Of a DNA stretch of 24,178 bases, positions 7,289 to 15,772 are shown piece after piece. How positions within the stretch are numbered: the stretch's first letter is position 1; every line of letters starts with the position of its first letter. The DNA is taken from contig CAZIFQ010000041.1 of the NCBI GenBank assembly GCA_964538375.1, positions 1 to 24,178 on the forward strand. Direction: 5' to 3'. The notes beneath the pieces are model-generated. The model did no database searches, had not been told where the DNA came from, and worked only from the letters and a program-made list of their open reading frames with translations. The DNA comes from JAUUZQ01 sp964538375 (GTDB lineage: Bacteria > Bacteroidota > Bacteroidia > Bacteroidales > GCA-2748055). Both the position numbers and the translations under genes were made by a program.

Positions 7289-8475
7289 TCAATGACCTTT
7301 AACTGTTTTCCTACTTTTATAAAGGCCTTAACAGCTTTTTCGAGGTGTTCACGCTTGTGATCTGCAGATAACTGTACCCTGATCCTTGCTTGTCCATCTG
7401 GCACAACAGGGAAATAGAATCCAATGACATAAATCCCTTCCTTCAATAATTCACTGGCGAAATCCTGTGACAATTTTGCGTCATATAACATGATGGCGCA
7501 AATAGCTGAAGCAGTTGGTTTGATATCAAAGCCGGCAGCTTTCATTTCCTTCATGAAGAAATCTGTATTTTCGTGAAGCTGATCCTGCAAGGCAGTTGTC
7601 TCGGACATCATATCAAACATGCGAATTCCTGCTCCTACAACAGAGGGGGGTAAGGAATTTGAAAAGAGATAAGGCCTTGATCTTTGACGAAGCATCTCTA
7701 TAATCTCTTTTTTACCGGTTGTGAACCCTCCAATGGCACCTCCAAATGCTTTCCCCAGCGTTCCTGTTATGATATCTACCTTTCCGCGAACATCAAATAA
7801 TTCTGTTACACCCCTGCCTGTTTGACCCACTACGCCGGCTGAATGACATTCATCAACCATTACCATAGCGTCATATTTTTCTGCCAGCTTAATCATCTTA
7901 TCCAGGGGAGCTACATTCCCATCCATTGAAAAAACACCATCTGTGACAATTACCCTGAATCGCTGTTGCTGGGCTGCTATAAGTTGTTTTTCCAGGTCCT
8001 GCATATCTATATTTTTATACCGGTAGCGTTGGGCTTTGCATAAGCGCACACCATCAATGATGGAGGCATGATTCAAGCTGTCAGAAATTATAGCATCCTC
8101 AGCGGAAAACAATGGCTCAAAAACCCCGCCATTGGCATCAAATGCCGCTGCATACAGAATGGCATCCTCTGTTCCAAAAAACTCTGCTATTTTTTGTTCC
8201 AGCGTTTTGTGAAGATCCTGTGTACCACAGATAAAACGCACTGAAGACATTCCAAAGCCATGGGTATCCAGGGCTTCTTTGGCTGCCTTTATCAGTTCAG
8301 GATGATTGGAAAGGCCAAGGTAATTGTTGGCGCAGAAATTCAACACTTCCTGTCCGCTTTCCAGTTTTATTTCAGCTTTCTGTTGAGAAGAGATAATTCT
8401 TTCACTTTTATATAATCCTGCTTCCTTTATTGATGCGATTTCTGCCTGGAGATGTGATTTGATTTTTCCGTACAT
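7285..8475 (-). CDS. kbl: Glycine C-acetyltransferase (2-amino-3-ketobutyrate CoA ligase)
   Basis: This 396-residue PLP enzyme of the alpha-oxoamine synthase family cleaves 2-amino-3-oxobutyrate with CoA into glycine and acetyl-CoA, the second step of threonine breakdown. The PLP lysine is Lys242 in TGTLGKAFGG. Asp208 and His211 lie in VDECHSAG, and His136 in SLNHAS stacks on the cofactor. Length equals that of the E. coli enzyme (398). It lies downstream of tdh on the same strand, the expected operon order, but the two are separated by an 8-bp tandem repeat tract that ends 12 bp before this ATG. No terminator lies at the 3' end; the stop codon overlaps that of the convergent membrane-protein gene (TTAG at 7285-7288). 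Confidence 0.96.
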   Translation of the reverse strand: MYGKIKSHLQAEIASIKEAGLYKSERIISSQQKAEIKLESGQEVLNFCANNYLGLSNHPELIKAAKEALDTHGFGMSSVRFICGTQDLHKTLEQKIAEFFGTEDAILYAAAFDANGGVFEPLFSAEDAIISDSLNHASIIDGVRLCKAQRYRYKNIDMQDLEKQLIAAQQQRFRVIVTDGVFSMDGNVAPLDKMIKLAEKYDAMVMVDECHSAGVVGQTGRGVTELFDVRGKVDIITGTLGKAFGGAIGGFTTGKKEIIEMLRQRSRPYLFSNSLPPSVVGAGIRMFDMMSETTALQDQLHENTDFFMKEMKAAGFDIKPTASAICAIMLYDAKLSQDFASELLKEGIYVIGFYFPVVPDGQARIRVQLSADHKREHLEKAVKAFIKVGKQLKVID

Positions 8476-8486
8476 GTTTGATGGTA

Positions 8487-8555
8487 TTAATGGGTCAATG
8501 GGTTAATGAGTTAATGAGTTAATGAGTCAATGGGTTAATGAGTCAATGGGTTAAT
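8487..8555. repeat. 8-bp tandem repeat tract between tdh and kbl
   Basis: Eight consecutive 8-bp units, TTAATGGG, TCAATGGG, TTAATGAG (three times), TCAATGGG, TTAATGAG, TCAATGGG, are followed by a partial TTAAT. The tract lies between the two operon genes. Its distal end contains the stop codon and last codons of tdh (minus strand, complement of 8543-8555). Confidence 0.95.
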
Positions 8556-9496
8556 TTTTTTTGGATTTCATCCAGCATGATTTTCGACATTTTTTCTAAG
8601 TCGTATTGTGAGTTAAATCCCCAGTCCATTTTGGCAATGGTGTCATCTACACTCTGTGGCCAGGAGTCGGCAATTCTTTGCCGGAAATCCGGAGCATAGG
8701 AAATTTGAAAACCAGGAATATGTTTTTTGATTTCCGTGGCTACTTCTTCAGGTGTGATGCTAACCCCCCCCAGGTTATAGCTGCTGTGTATGGTCAGTTT
8801 TGATCGTTCAGCTTCCATTAAACTAATGGTTGCTTTAATGGCATCGGGCATAAATAACATTGGGAGAGCAGTATGTCCTTCAAGAAACGATTCATATTTA
8901 CCATTCCTGATCGCTTCATAGTAAATTTCAACAGCATAGTCAGTTGTTCCTCCTCCGGCTTCGGTTTTATAACTTATCAATCCCGGGTAACGTATGCTTC
9001 TCACGTCAACTCCATATTTATTGTAGTAATAGTCGCACCAGCGCTCTCCTGCAAGTTTTGAAATACCGTAAACAGTGATGGGTTCCATTACTGTTAACTG
9101 CGGTGTTTTTACCCTGGGTGTAGTGGGTCCAAACACAGCAATGGAACTTGGCCAGAATACTTTCTTTACATCATCAACCATCTTGGCCACTTCCAGGATG
9201 TTCATCAAGCTATCCATATTTATATTCCAGGCCTGAACAGGAAGTTTTTCCGCATTTCCTGATAAAACAGCGGCGAGGTGATAAATCTGGGTGATTTTAT
9301 GTCGAATTATAAAATGTATCAGCTGCTTATCATCCATTACGTCGAGGATCTGAAATGGTCCATCCTCCATTATATCTGCCGGGGCAGATTTTATATCAGT
9401 TGCAAAAACATTGCCGTTTCCGTAAACTTTTCTAAGCTCGAGAACCAATTCAGAACCGATCTGACCGGCGGCTCCAATGACCAGAATTTTTTCCAT
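8543..9496 (-). CDS. tdh: L-threonine 3-dehydrogenase, short-chain (SDR/epimerase) type
   Basis: The 317-residue NAD-dependent enzyme oxidises L-threonine to 2-amino-3-oxobutyrate, which the adjacent kbl product uses. It has the extended-SDR Rossmann motif GAAGQIG at 8-14, Ser117/Ser118 in FWPSSIAVFG, and the catalytic Tyr143-x3-Lys147 (YGISK). This is the SDR type known from Flavobacterium and Cupriavidus, not the zinc MDR type of E. coli. Start choice: the ATG at 9494-9496 directly precedes the beta-alpha-beta fold; upstream in-frame starts would add 40 residues without homology. The last residues LTH and the stop codon are encoded by the 8-bp tandem repeat that follows, so the C-terminus was probably set by repeat expansion. 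Other NAD epimerases are the only alternative, and the kbl neighbour argues against them. Confidence 0.92.
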   Translation of the reverse strand: MEKILVIGAAGQIGSELVLELRKVYGNGNVFATDIKSAPADIMEDGPFQILDVMDDKQLIHFIIRHKITQIYHLAAVLSGNAEKLPVQAWNINMDSLMNILEVAKMVDDVKKVFWPSSIAVFGPTTPRVKTPQLTVMEPITVYGISKLAGERWCDYYYNKYGVDVRSIRYPGLISYKTEAGGGTTDYAVEIYYEAIRNGKYESFLEGHTALPMLFMPDAIKATISLMEAERSKLTIHSSYNLGGVSITPEEVATEIKKHIPGFQISYAPDFRQRIADSWPQSVDDTIAKMDWGFNSQYDLEKMSKIMLDEIQKKLTH

Positions 9497-9681
9497 AGAT
9501 TGTGTTGATTTAACTCCCTGCGAAATTAGGATAATAGTTAGCCTTAAAAAATGATTTGGAACATGTTTAGATAAATGGCTGCCGACATCGTTTCTCTCAT
9601 CGGGACCAGGAGACATTTTGAGTTATCAACATATAACAGGTAGCAGATATCTATTAGAATTCATAAATTGCAGGGGTGAAA

Positions 9682-11157
9682 ATGAATATAGCCATAGTGG
9701 GATCCGGAATTGGGGGAATGGCTGCAGCTATCCGTTTGGCTGTCAGGGGACACGATGTAACTGTGTTTGAACAATCAGATCGACCCGGAGGAATGATTCA
9801 GCAGAAGGAATGGGAGGGATATCGGTGGGATACAGCCGCCCCTGGCTTAATAATGCCTGAGATATTGGAAGAACTGTTTCTCCTGGCGGGCGAAGAAATG
9901 AAGGTTTCTGTCAGGTGCAGTCAGCTGGATATAACTTCCAGGTACTTCTATACCGACGGAATGGTATTGGATGCTTATGGAGATGTCGACAGCTTTGCAA
10001 AAGAGGTGCAACAGAAGACCGGAGAACCTGCCGGGAAAGTCCATCGTTACCTTAACCGGTTGAGAAAGAGATACGACAGGACCCGAAAAGTATTAATGCG
10101 CTATAATGTAACTTTGAAAGAAGTATTGCTCTTCCCCAGCTTAATATGGGCATACTTGCTTGCTGTCGTTAACGATTATTTTTATACGGCCCATGGTGTG
10201 AATAGAAGATCCTTCAAGTCAAAACACCTGGTACAATTATTCGATTTACTGGCATCCAGTCAGGGTGGAAATCCATATAGGACTCCTTCTACTTCAAATT
10301 TCAATGCACATTTTGTACATAATCTTGGAGTATATTACCCAGAGAAGGGAATGTATATTATCACGAAAGAGCTTTATCAACTTGCTTTGCAAATTGGGGT
10401 AAATTTTCGTTTTAATGAGAAAATTAAGACTATAGAATTTAAAAACCGTACCGTAAAGGGAATTTTGACTACTGAGAGTTTCTACAAATCCGATATCGTA
10501 ATTAGTGACGCCGATATTCACCTTTTTTATAAAGACCTGCTGCCGGAGCATCTACCAAAAAGATATTTGAAGCAGGAGCTTTCAAGTTCTGCGCTTATGT
10601 TTTACTGGGCAGTGGATAAAAAATTTTCAGAACTCAGTTTCCGGAATATCCTGTTTTCTCCTAATCCGAAAAAAGAATATAAATGCTTAATGGAGGGAAG
10701 GGTAAATGAACACCCGACTATTCAACTGAATATTAGCGCAAAAGTGGCCGAAAGGGATGCCCCGCCTGCTTGTGAAAATTGGACTATTATGGTACCCGTG
10801 CCTGTGAATAAAGGACAAGCATGGGAAACTGAAGCGAATGTTATTAGGAAACACGTCATTGCAAGAATAAATGAAACGCTGAATACAGATATTAGAAATC
10901 ACATTAAAAAGGAGTTTATATCAGATCCAATCAGCATTGAAAAGAACTACGCTGCATATAAGGGCAATATATTTGGGAGCAATAATAATCGACGGCTTTC
11001 AATCTTCAGAAGACATCCCAATTTTGCGAATCATATTCATGGGCTTTACTTCGTAGGCAGAACTGTGCATCCAGGAGGAGGAATTCCAATGAGCATTGCT
11101 TCTGCCATGTATGTCGATCATCATATAGCCAGGCATTATTCGTTGGGAAATAAATAA
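9682..11157 (+). CDS. Phytoene desaturase-like FAD-dependent oxidoreductase (CrtI/CrtD family)
   Basis: The 491-residue protein has an N-terminal dinucleotide fold (MNIAIVGSGIGGMAAAIRLA, then TVFEQSDRPGG) and a C-terminal FAD-contact motif (LYFVGRTVHPGGGIPMSIAS at about 456-475). Both are hallmarks of carotenoid desaturases and related isoprenoid oxidoreductases. The normal length is about 490. I chose the ATG at 9682 because AGGGG at 9672-9676 is well placed as a ribosome site; a GTG at 9676 overlaps that site. No phytoene synthase or other carotenoid gene is in the window, so the substrate is open; saturation or desaturation of another polyprenyl or lipid substrate is possible. The TPR gene follows after 26 bp and is likely co-transcribed. 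Confidence 0.85.
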   Translation: MNIAIVGSGIGGMAAAIRLAVRGHDVTVFEQSDRPGGMIQQKEWEGYRWDTAAPGLIMPEILEELFLLAGEEMKVSVRCSQLDITSRYFYTDGMVLDAYGDVDSFAKEVQQKTGEPAGKVHRYLNRLRKRYDRTRKVLMRYNVTLKEVLLFPSLIWAYLLAVVNDYFYTAHGVNRRSFKSKHLVQLFDLLASSQGGNPYRTPSTSNFNAHFVHNLGVYYPEKGMYIITKELYQLALQIGVNFRFNEKIKTIEFKNRTVKGILTTESFYKSDIVISDADIHLFYKDLLPEHLPKRYLKQELSSSALMFYWAVDKKFSELSFRNILFSPNPKKEYKCLMEGRVNEHPTIQLNISAKVAERDAPPACENWTIMVPVPVNKGQAWETEANVIRKHVIARINETLNTDIRNHIKKEFISDPISIEKNYAAYKGNIFGSNNNRRLSIFRRHPNFANHIHGLYFVGRTVHPGGGIPMSIASAMYVDHHIARHYSLGNK

Positions 11158-11183
11158 TTCATAAGAAAATCAGTATACGCATA

Positions 11184-11921
11184 ATGAGGAAAAATATATT
11201 TTTCTGTCTCTTTCTATTCTTTGTCTTGTCCACTTCATATGGTCAGAATGAAGAATTATATAAGGCCTACATATCCAACAAGATGGATACCTGGAAGGAA
11301 AATATGGATAGCATGGAGAGGAAATTTACTGCTGAAGAAAGCAAAGAAGCATTGCTTGATCTTACCGTGGCACAATATGGATATGTTGCATATTGTATGT
11401 CGATGAAACAGAAGAAAAAGGCAAAAAGCTATGTCTTGAAGGCAGAAGTCAATGCAAAGCAGATGCTCGATTATAATCATAAGTGGGCAAGGGCACATGC
11501 CCTCCTGGGAGCCATTTATGGTTTCAAAGCAGGACAGGCACCGTATAAAGCACCGGTGCTTGGTATCCGGGCAATGAAAGAGGTTAATAAGGCCTTTGTA
11601 TTAGATCCCGGTGATCCGCATATCTGGATGGAGAAGGGGAATGTTGAGCTCTATAAACCCGCCATTTTTGGAGGTAATAAACACGAGGCAATTCGACATT
11701 ATTTAAAGGCCATTGATCTTTTTGAGGAAGATCCCGAACAGCTAGATAATAGCTGGCTATATCTCAACACCTTGAGTGGTTTGGCAACTGCATATGTAAG
11801 AACAAACCAGGTAAAAAAGGCAGATCAAACCTATAGGAAAATTCTTCGCATCGAACCAGCATTTGTTTGGATTCGAGATGATGTCTATCCTTCATTTAGG
11901 AGGAAGTATAGTGAGGAGTGA
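11184..11921 (+). CDS. Secreted tetratricopeptide-repeat protein
   Basis: The 245-residue protein begins with a signal peptide (basic MRKN, hydrophobic FFCLFLFFVLS, then TSYG before Gln21). It continues with helical pairs of TPR type, clearest at about 69-107 (MSMKQKKKAKSYVLKAE and following), 127-150 and 205-232 (ATAYVRTNQVKKADQTYRKI). It probably acts in the periplasm or on the inner face of the outer membrane as a binding scaffold; no enzymatic motif is visible. It lies 26 bp after the CrtI-like gene and is probably in its operon. The final codons (Ser-Glu-Glu-stop) are made by the first copies of the GTGAGGA tandem repeat at 11911-11941. Confidence 0.82.
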   Translation: MRKNIFFCLFLFFVLSTSYGQNEELYKAYISNKMDTWKENMDSMERKFTAEESKEALLDLTVAQYGYVAYCMSMKQKKKAKSYVLKAEVNAKQMLDYNHKWARAHALLGAIYGFKAGQAPYKAPVLGIRAMKEVNKAFVLDPGDPHIWMEKGNVELYKPAIFGGNKHEAIRHYLKAIDLFEEDPEQLDNSWLYLNTLSGLATAYVRTNQVKKADQTYRKILRIEPAFVWIRDDVYPSFRRKYSEE

Positions 11922-11941
11922 GGAGTGAGGAGTGAAGAGTG
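11911..11941. repeat. 7-bp tandem repeat (GTGAGGA)
   Basis: Three perfect units GTGAGGA, one variant GTGAAGA and a partial GTG. The tract straddles the stop codon of the TPR gene and lies about 30 bp upstream of the gltX -7 box. Confidence 0.93.
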
Positions 11942-11971
11942 CCCAGGGTGCAATCATCAATCAAAAACAGC

Positions 11972-11979
11972 TATCTTTG
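11972..11979 (+). promoter_or_regulatory. Candidate -7 element of the gltX promoter
   Basis: TATCTTTG matches the Bacteroidota -7 consensus TAnnTTTG exactly, 18 bp before the gltX ATG. I do not see a good TTTG at the -33 position. Confidence 0.5.
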
Positions 11980-11997
11980 CGCTAAATAAAAAAAACA

Positions 11998-13518
11998 ATG
12001 AGCGAGACCAGAGTCAGATTTGCACCAAGTCCCACAGGGCCCTTACATATTGGAGGATTGAGAACCGCCTTATTTAATTATCTATTTGCAAAAAGCAGGG
12101 GTGGAAAATTTATATTGAGGATTGAAGATACCGATCAGAAAAGATTTGTGGCTGATGCTGAGAACTACATTATCGAGGCATTAAAATGGTGTGGATTGGA
12201 TCCGGATGAAGGTGTAGGTGTTGGAGGAGAATATGGTCCATACAGGCAGTCAGAACGGAAAGAAATGTACCGGGAATTCGCAGAGAAGCTGGTTTCTTCA
12301 GGACACGCATACTACGCCTTTGATTCTGCGGAGGAGCTGGATGGCATTCGCAAGGATTACGAAGCAAGAAAGGAAACTTTTACCTATGATGCCTCTACAA
12401 GAGATCAATTGAATAACGCCCTTGGTATGTCGGAGGACGAAATCCAGGGACACATTTCTTCAGGTAGGGCTTACGTGGTAAGGTTTAAATTTCAGAAGGA
12501 CCAACTTATTGAAATGAAAGATATGGTCAGGGGAGAGGTAAAAGTAAACTCTTCTGCGTTAGACGACAAAGTATTATTTAAATCAGACGGGATGCCCACC
12601 TATCATCTTGCCAACGTTGTGGACGATTATAGTATGAAGATATCACATGTAATCAGGGGAGAAGAGTGGCTGCCATCTTTGCCTTTGCACGTATCTATGT
12701 ACAAAGCATTTGGCTGGGAAGAGCAAATGCCTGAGTTTGCCCATCTTCCATTGATTTTAAAACCAGACGGGAAAGGAAAGCTTAGTAAACGCGATGGCGA
12801 TAAAGGAGGATTTCCGGTTTTTCCATTGGAGTGGAAAGACCCAAAATCAGGTGAAGTATCAAGTGGTTACCGGGAGGAAGGATATTTTCCAGAGGCCTGT
12901 GTAAATATCCTGGCTTTCCTTGGCTGGAACCCCGGATCGGAAAAGGAGCTTTACTCTTTAAGCGAGCTGGTTACTGATTTTGAACTTTCAAAGGTTGGAA
13001 AAGCCGGGGCGAAGTTTGACCCGGATAAGGCACGCTGGTATAATCACCAGTTCCTGCAAGCTGCATCAGATGATGAGCTATCTTCTGGCTTTATGAGCAT
13101 TCTGGAGGAAAAGCAGGTAAGTGCAGATACCCTCAAGATAAATTCCATCGTTAAATTGGTGAAGGAACGTGTTAATTTTGTTTCAGAGCTTTGGGATCAA
13201 TCCTATTTCTTTTTTGAGGCGCCCGCAACATATGATGAAAAGGTAGTGAAGAAGCGATGGAAAGATGAATCTCCTGCCTTAATGAATTCCTTAATGACCA
13301 TACTGGAGGGCTGTGAGCCGTTTACTGCTGGCAAGATTGAAGAGACAGTAAAAGCTGCTATTGAAGCCAATGAATGGGGAATGGGAGTTGTGATGAATGG
13401 CTGGCGACTCTTATTGGTTGGCGCCTCCAAGGGCCCTGGCATGTTTCAAATTGCGGAGGTTCTTGGAAAAGAAGAGGTTCTTGATAGAATGCTTCGTGGC
13501 ATCAATACACTTCAATAA
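11998..13518 (+). CDS. gltX: Glutamyl-tRNA synthetase
   Basis: This 506-residue class I synthetase charges tRNA-Glu with glutamate. The HIGH motif appears as HIGG at 17-20 within PSPTGPLHIGG and the KMSKS motif as KLSKR at 261-265. The catalytic core is followed by an alpha-helical anticodon-binding C-terminus, and length is normal for bacterial GluRS. A GlnRS gene is also present (17309-18991), so this enzyme need not misacylate tRNA-Gln. It is the first gene of a tight run with the TatD-like hydrolase (2-bp gap) and tcdA (25-bp gap), with its own -7 box at 11972. Confidence 0.97.
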   Translation: MSETRVRFAPSPTGPLHIGGLRTALFNYLFAKSRGGKFILRIEDTDQKRFVADAENYIIEALKWCGLDPDEGVGVGGEYGPYRQSERKEMYREFAEKLVSSGHAYYAFDSAEELDGIRKDYEARKETFTYDASTRDQLNNALGMSEDEIQGHISSGRAYVVRFKFQKDQLIEMKDMVRGEVKVNSSALDDKVLFKSDGMPTYHLANVVDDYSMKISHVIRGEEWLPSLPLHVSMYKAFGWEEQMPEFAHLPLILKPDGKGKLSKRDGDKGGFPVFPLEWKDPKSGEVSSGYREEGYFPEACVNILAFLGWNPGSEKELYSLSELVTDFELSKVGKAGAKFDPDKARWYNHQFLQAASDDELSSGFMSILEEKQVSADTLKINSIVKLVKERVNFVSELWDQSYFFFEAPATYDEKVVKKRWKDESPALMNSLMTILEGCEPFTAGKIEETVKAAIEANEWGMGVVMNGWRLLLVGASKGPGMFQIAEVLGKEEVLDRMLRGINTLQ

Positions 13519-13520
13519 AT

Positions 13521-14204
13521 ATGCTGCCGGGTCCTGATAAATATGTAAATATTCATGCTCACCGGAGGGCTTCTTCCATGGATGAGTGGGTCCTTACAAA
13601 CGTATTGGCCCAGGATTATCCGCCTGATGGATACGAGGATGCACAATATTCGGTAGGATTACATCCCTGGCATATTGAAGGTTTTGATGTTGAGTTATTG
13701 CTGAAGAAAGTTCAGTTGGCAACAGAGAATATAAAAGTCCTGGCTCTTGGTGAAACAGGTCTTGATAAAGCCATTAAGACTCCCATGAAGTTGCAGCTTC
13801 AAATATTTGAAGCCCAGGTTGAATTGGCAGAGCATACAGACCTGGCCCTTATTATTCATGCCGTAAAATCATTTAACGAATTGAAGGATTTTGTAAAAGT
13901 CCATCAACCTCATGTCCCAATGATAATCCATGGTTTCAGAGGTGGGACCCGGGTAGCGGAAGAGATGATTAAAGCAGGATTTTACCTTTCATTGGGGAGT
14001 CCACTCTTAGTATCAGCAACACTGGCCGAGGTTGCAGCGATGCTTCCCCTGGAAAAGCTTTTCCTGGAATCGGATGAGGATGATGTGGAGATTCAGCTCC
14101 TGTACAAGAGAGTAGCTGAGATCAGGGGGATATCAAAAAAGTTGCTAAGGACTAAAATTAATGAGAATGCCACCAAAATTTTACAGCGGCAAGTAGATTT
14201 TTAG
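13521..14204 (+). CDS. TatD-family metal-dependent hydrolase
   Basis: The 227-residue protein is a TIM-barrel hydrolase with all the TatD metal ligands in place: His12 and His14 (NIHAHR), Glu78 (GETGLD), His113 (IIHAVKS), His137 (IIHGFRGG) and Asp185 (ESDEDD). The SVGLHPWH motif at 44-51 is also typical. Family members are 3'-5' DNases/RNases or proofreading-type tRNA hydrolases. It is shorter than E. coli TatD (about 260). It starts 2 bp after gltX, implying translational coupling, and precedes tcdA, which suggests a tRNA or nucleic-acid context, but the substrate cannot be read from sequence. Confidence 0.88.
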   Translation: MLPGPDKYVNIHAHRRASSMDEWVLTNVLAQDYPPDGYEDAQYSVGLHPWHIEGFDVELLLKKVQLATENIKVLALGETGLDKAIKTPMKLQLQIFEAQVELAEHTDLALIIHAVKSFNELKDFVKVHQPHVPMIIHGFRGGTRVAEEMIKAGFYLSLGSPLLVSATLAEVAAMLPLEKLFLESDEDDVEIQLLYKRVAEIRGISKKLLRTKINENATKILQRQVDF

Positions 14205-14229
14205 GGAAGTTAAAAACAGATTCTTTCAT

Positions 14230-14961
14230 ATGAAACAGACAGATATTCCGGAGTGGATGAACCGAACAGTTCAATTGCTGGGACCAGAGAAGGTTCATAA
14301 ATTAATGGATGCACATGTTCTTGTGGCAGGATTAGGTGGTGTTGGACCTGTTGCTGCAGAAAGTCTTGTGAGGGCAGGTATCGGGGAGATCACCATAGTA
14401 GACTGTGACATGGTTCAGGCCAGCAACATTAACAGGCAAATTCCGGCTTTGCATTCAACCCTTGGGAAGACAAAGGTATCTATTATGAAAGACCGGCTAA
14501 TGGATATTAATCCTCATCTGATAGTGCATATTAGTGAAGAGTATATTGATGAAGACACCTTAGAAAATTTGCTCTCTGTTTCATACGATCATATCGTGGA
14601 CGCCATTGATACACTTACTCCAAAAATACTTTTCATAGAGAAGGTTCAGAAATCAAATGGCCGGCTGGCAAGTTCAATGGGGTCGGCCGGGAAAACTGAT
14701 CCATCGAAGATAAAAATTGCCGATTTTAAAAAAAGCTATAATTGCCGATTGGCATATTTGCTTCGAAAAAAATTACGGAAACTGGATATAACTGGTGGTT
14801 TTAGGGTAGTATTTTCAACGGAATTGGTTGATAAATCACTGATATTACCTGTTGAAAATGAGCAAAATAAGAAATCTACACTCGGAACCGTATCTTATAT
14901 CCCGGCAATATTCGGACATATGCTGGCATCTATTGTAGTAGAGGATATTACCGCTATATAG
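14230..14961 (+). CDS. tcdA: tRNA threonylcarbamoyladenosine dehydratase (ThiF/E1-like)
   Basis: The 243-residue protein is an E1-like ATP-dependent enzyme of the TcdA (CsdL/YgdL) group, which cyclises t6A37 to ct6A in tRNAs that read ANN codons. It has the nucleotide-binding GLGGVG at 34-39, Asp58/Asp60 (VDCDMV) and the SNINRQ motif at 65-70 that contacts ATP. It then has the DAIDTLTPK segment and a C-terminal helix typical of YgdL. It ends a gltX-tatD-tcdA run of translation-related genes. Other ThiF-like proteins (MoeB, ThiF) are less likely because the zinc-binding CxxC pairs are missing. Confidence 0.9.
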   Translation: MKQTDIPEWMNRTVQLLGPEKVHKLMDAHVLVAGLGGVGPVAAESLVRAGIGEITIVDCDMVQASNINRQIPALHSTLGKTKVSIMKDRLMDINPHLIVHISEEYIDEDTLENLLSVSYDHIVDAIDTLTPKILFIEKVQKSNGRLASSMGSAGKTDPSKIKIADFKKSYNCRLAYLLRKKLRKLDITGGFRVVFSTELVDKSLILPVENEQNKKSTLGTVSYIPAIFGHMLASIVVEDITAI

Positions 14962-14971
14962 TACACTATAT
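14956..14971. repeat. Perfect inverted repeat over the tcdA stop codon
   Basis: ATATAGT, AC, ACTATAT is a 16-nt palindrome overlapping the TAG at 14959-14961. It has no T tail, so it is not a standard terminator. It lies about 90 bp before the next ATG and could be a regulator site. Confidence 0.5.
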
Positions 14972-15059
14972 CTCAAAAATTGATATTTTAGTGCAACTAT
15001 TAATCGACTTTTAACGTTTAATAGAAGTATATTTATTGCACAATAAAAATCTAAACATT

Positions 15060-15698
15060 ATGAAGAAGCTATTTTTTCTTACGATAACAGCATTGTTTCT
15101 GTTTACCGCGTCCAATGCACAAATATTTCAATATGGCCTGAAATTAGGTTTGAATTCCTCCACCATATCGATGGATGATGTTACTAACATAACTACAGGT
15201 ACAGAGATTTATGATTTAGTAACTGGTGATGCTGTGACAGGTTACCAGGCAGGTATTATGACACGGATAAATATTGCTTTTCTATTTGTTCAGCCGGAAG
15301 TTTATTTTAATGCAGCCGGTGGAGTTGTTCAACAGGTGTTTGATGATGGAACAAGCGCCATGTTAGATGTGAAATTTAACAGGATTGACATTCCTCTTTT
15401 AGTAGGTGTTAAGCTCGGTCCGGCCAGGATAAACGCAGGTCCGGTAGGAACAGCTGTAATTAGCTCAACAAACGAATTGATTGCTTTAGCCAGTGGTGGA
15501 GCTGAAAGTTTGAGTAATAATTTCACATGGGGCTTTCAGGCAGGAATTGGAGTGGATCTCTTCAAGAAACTTGCCATTGATGTACGTTATGAGGGTACCC
15601 TTTCAAGATTTGGTGAATCATTGGAAATCGCAGGAACAAGTTATCCACTTGATGCAAGACCTGCATCGTGGATCTTCTCTGTGGGATACTGGTTCTAG
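15060..15698 (+). CDS. Outer-membrane beta-barrel protein (PorT/OMP_b-brl_2 type)
   Basis: The 212-residue protein has a clear signal peptide (MKKLFFLTITALFLFTASNA, then Gln21). It continues with alternating hydrophobic strands and Gly/Asn turns (QYGLKLGLNSSTI, INIAFLFVQPEVYFNAAGG, WGFQAGIGVDLFKKLAIDVR) and ends in SVGYWF with a terminal aromatic residue. This is the pattern of small Bacteroidota barrels annotated as porin family or PorT-like. Function is unknown. I chose the ATG at 15060 because it begins the signal peptide. A TATATTTA box at 15028-15035 may be its -7 element. A strong terminator follows. Confidence 0.85.
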   Translation: MKKLFFLTITALFLFTASNAQIFQYGLKLGLNSSTISMDDVTNITTGTEIYDLVTGDAVTGYQAGIMTRINIAFLFVQPEVYFNAAGGVVQQVFDDGTSAMLDVKFNRIDIPLLVGVKLGPARINAGPVGTAVISSTNELIALASGGAESLSNNFTWGFQAGIGVDLFKKLAIDVRYEGTLSRFGESLEIAGTSYPLDARPASWIFSVGYWF

Positions 15699-15713
15699 AC
15701 AAAAAGATATTTT

Positions 15714-15747
15714 AAAAAGACCGGCTTTTCAAAGCCGGTCTTTTTTT
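15714..15747. terminator. Bidirectional terminator after the beta-barrel gene
   Basis: AAAAAGACCGGCTTT (15714-15728) pairs perfectly with AAAGCCGGTCTTTTT (15731-15745), ending in seven T's. The left A's make it usable for the convergent minus-strand gene as well. Confidence 0.92.
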
Positions 15748-15772
15748 GCTTTATTCTGAATTTTTTAACGAT

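Noticed and set aside
8487..8555. CRISPR array
   Set aside because: Units are 8 bp, contiguous and without spacers; no cas genes are in the window.
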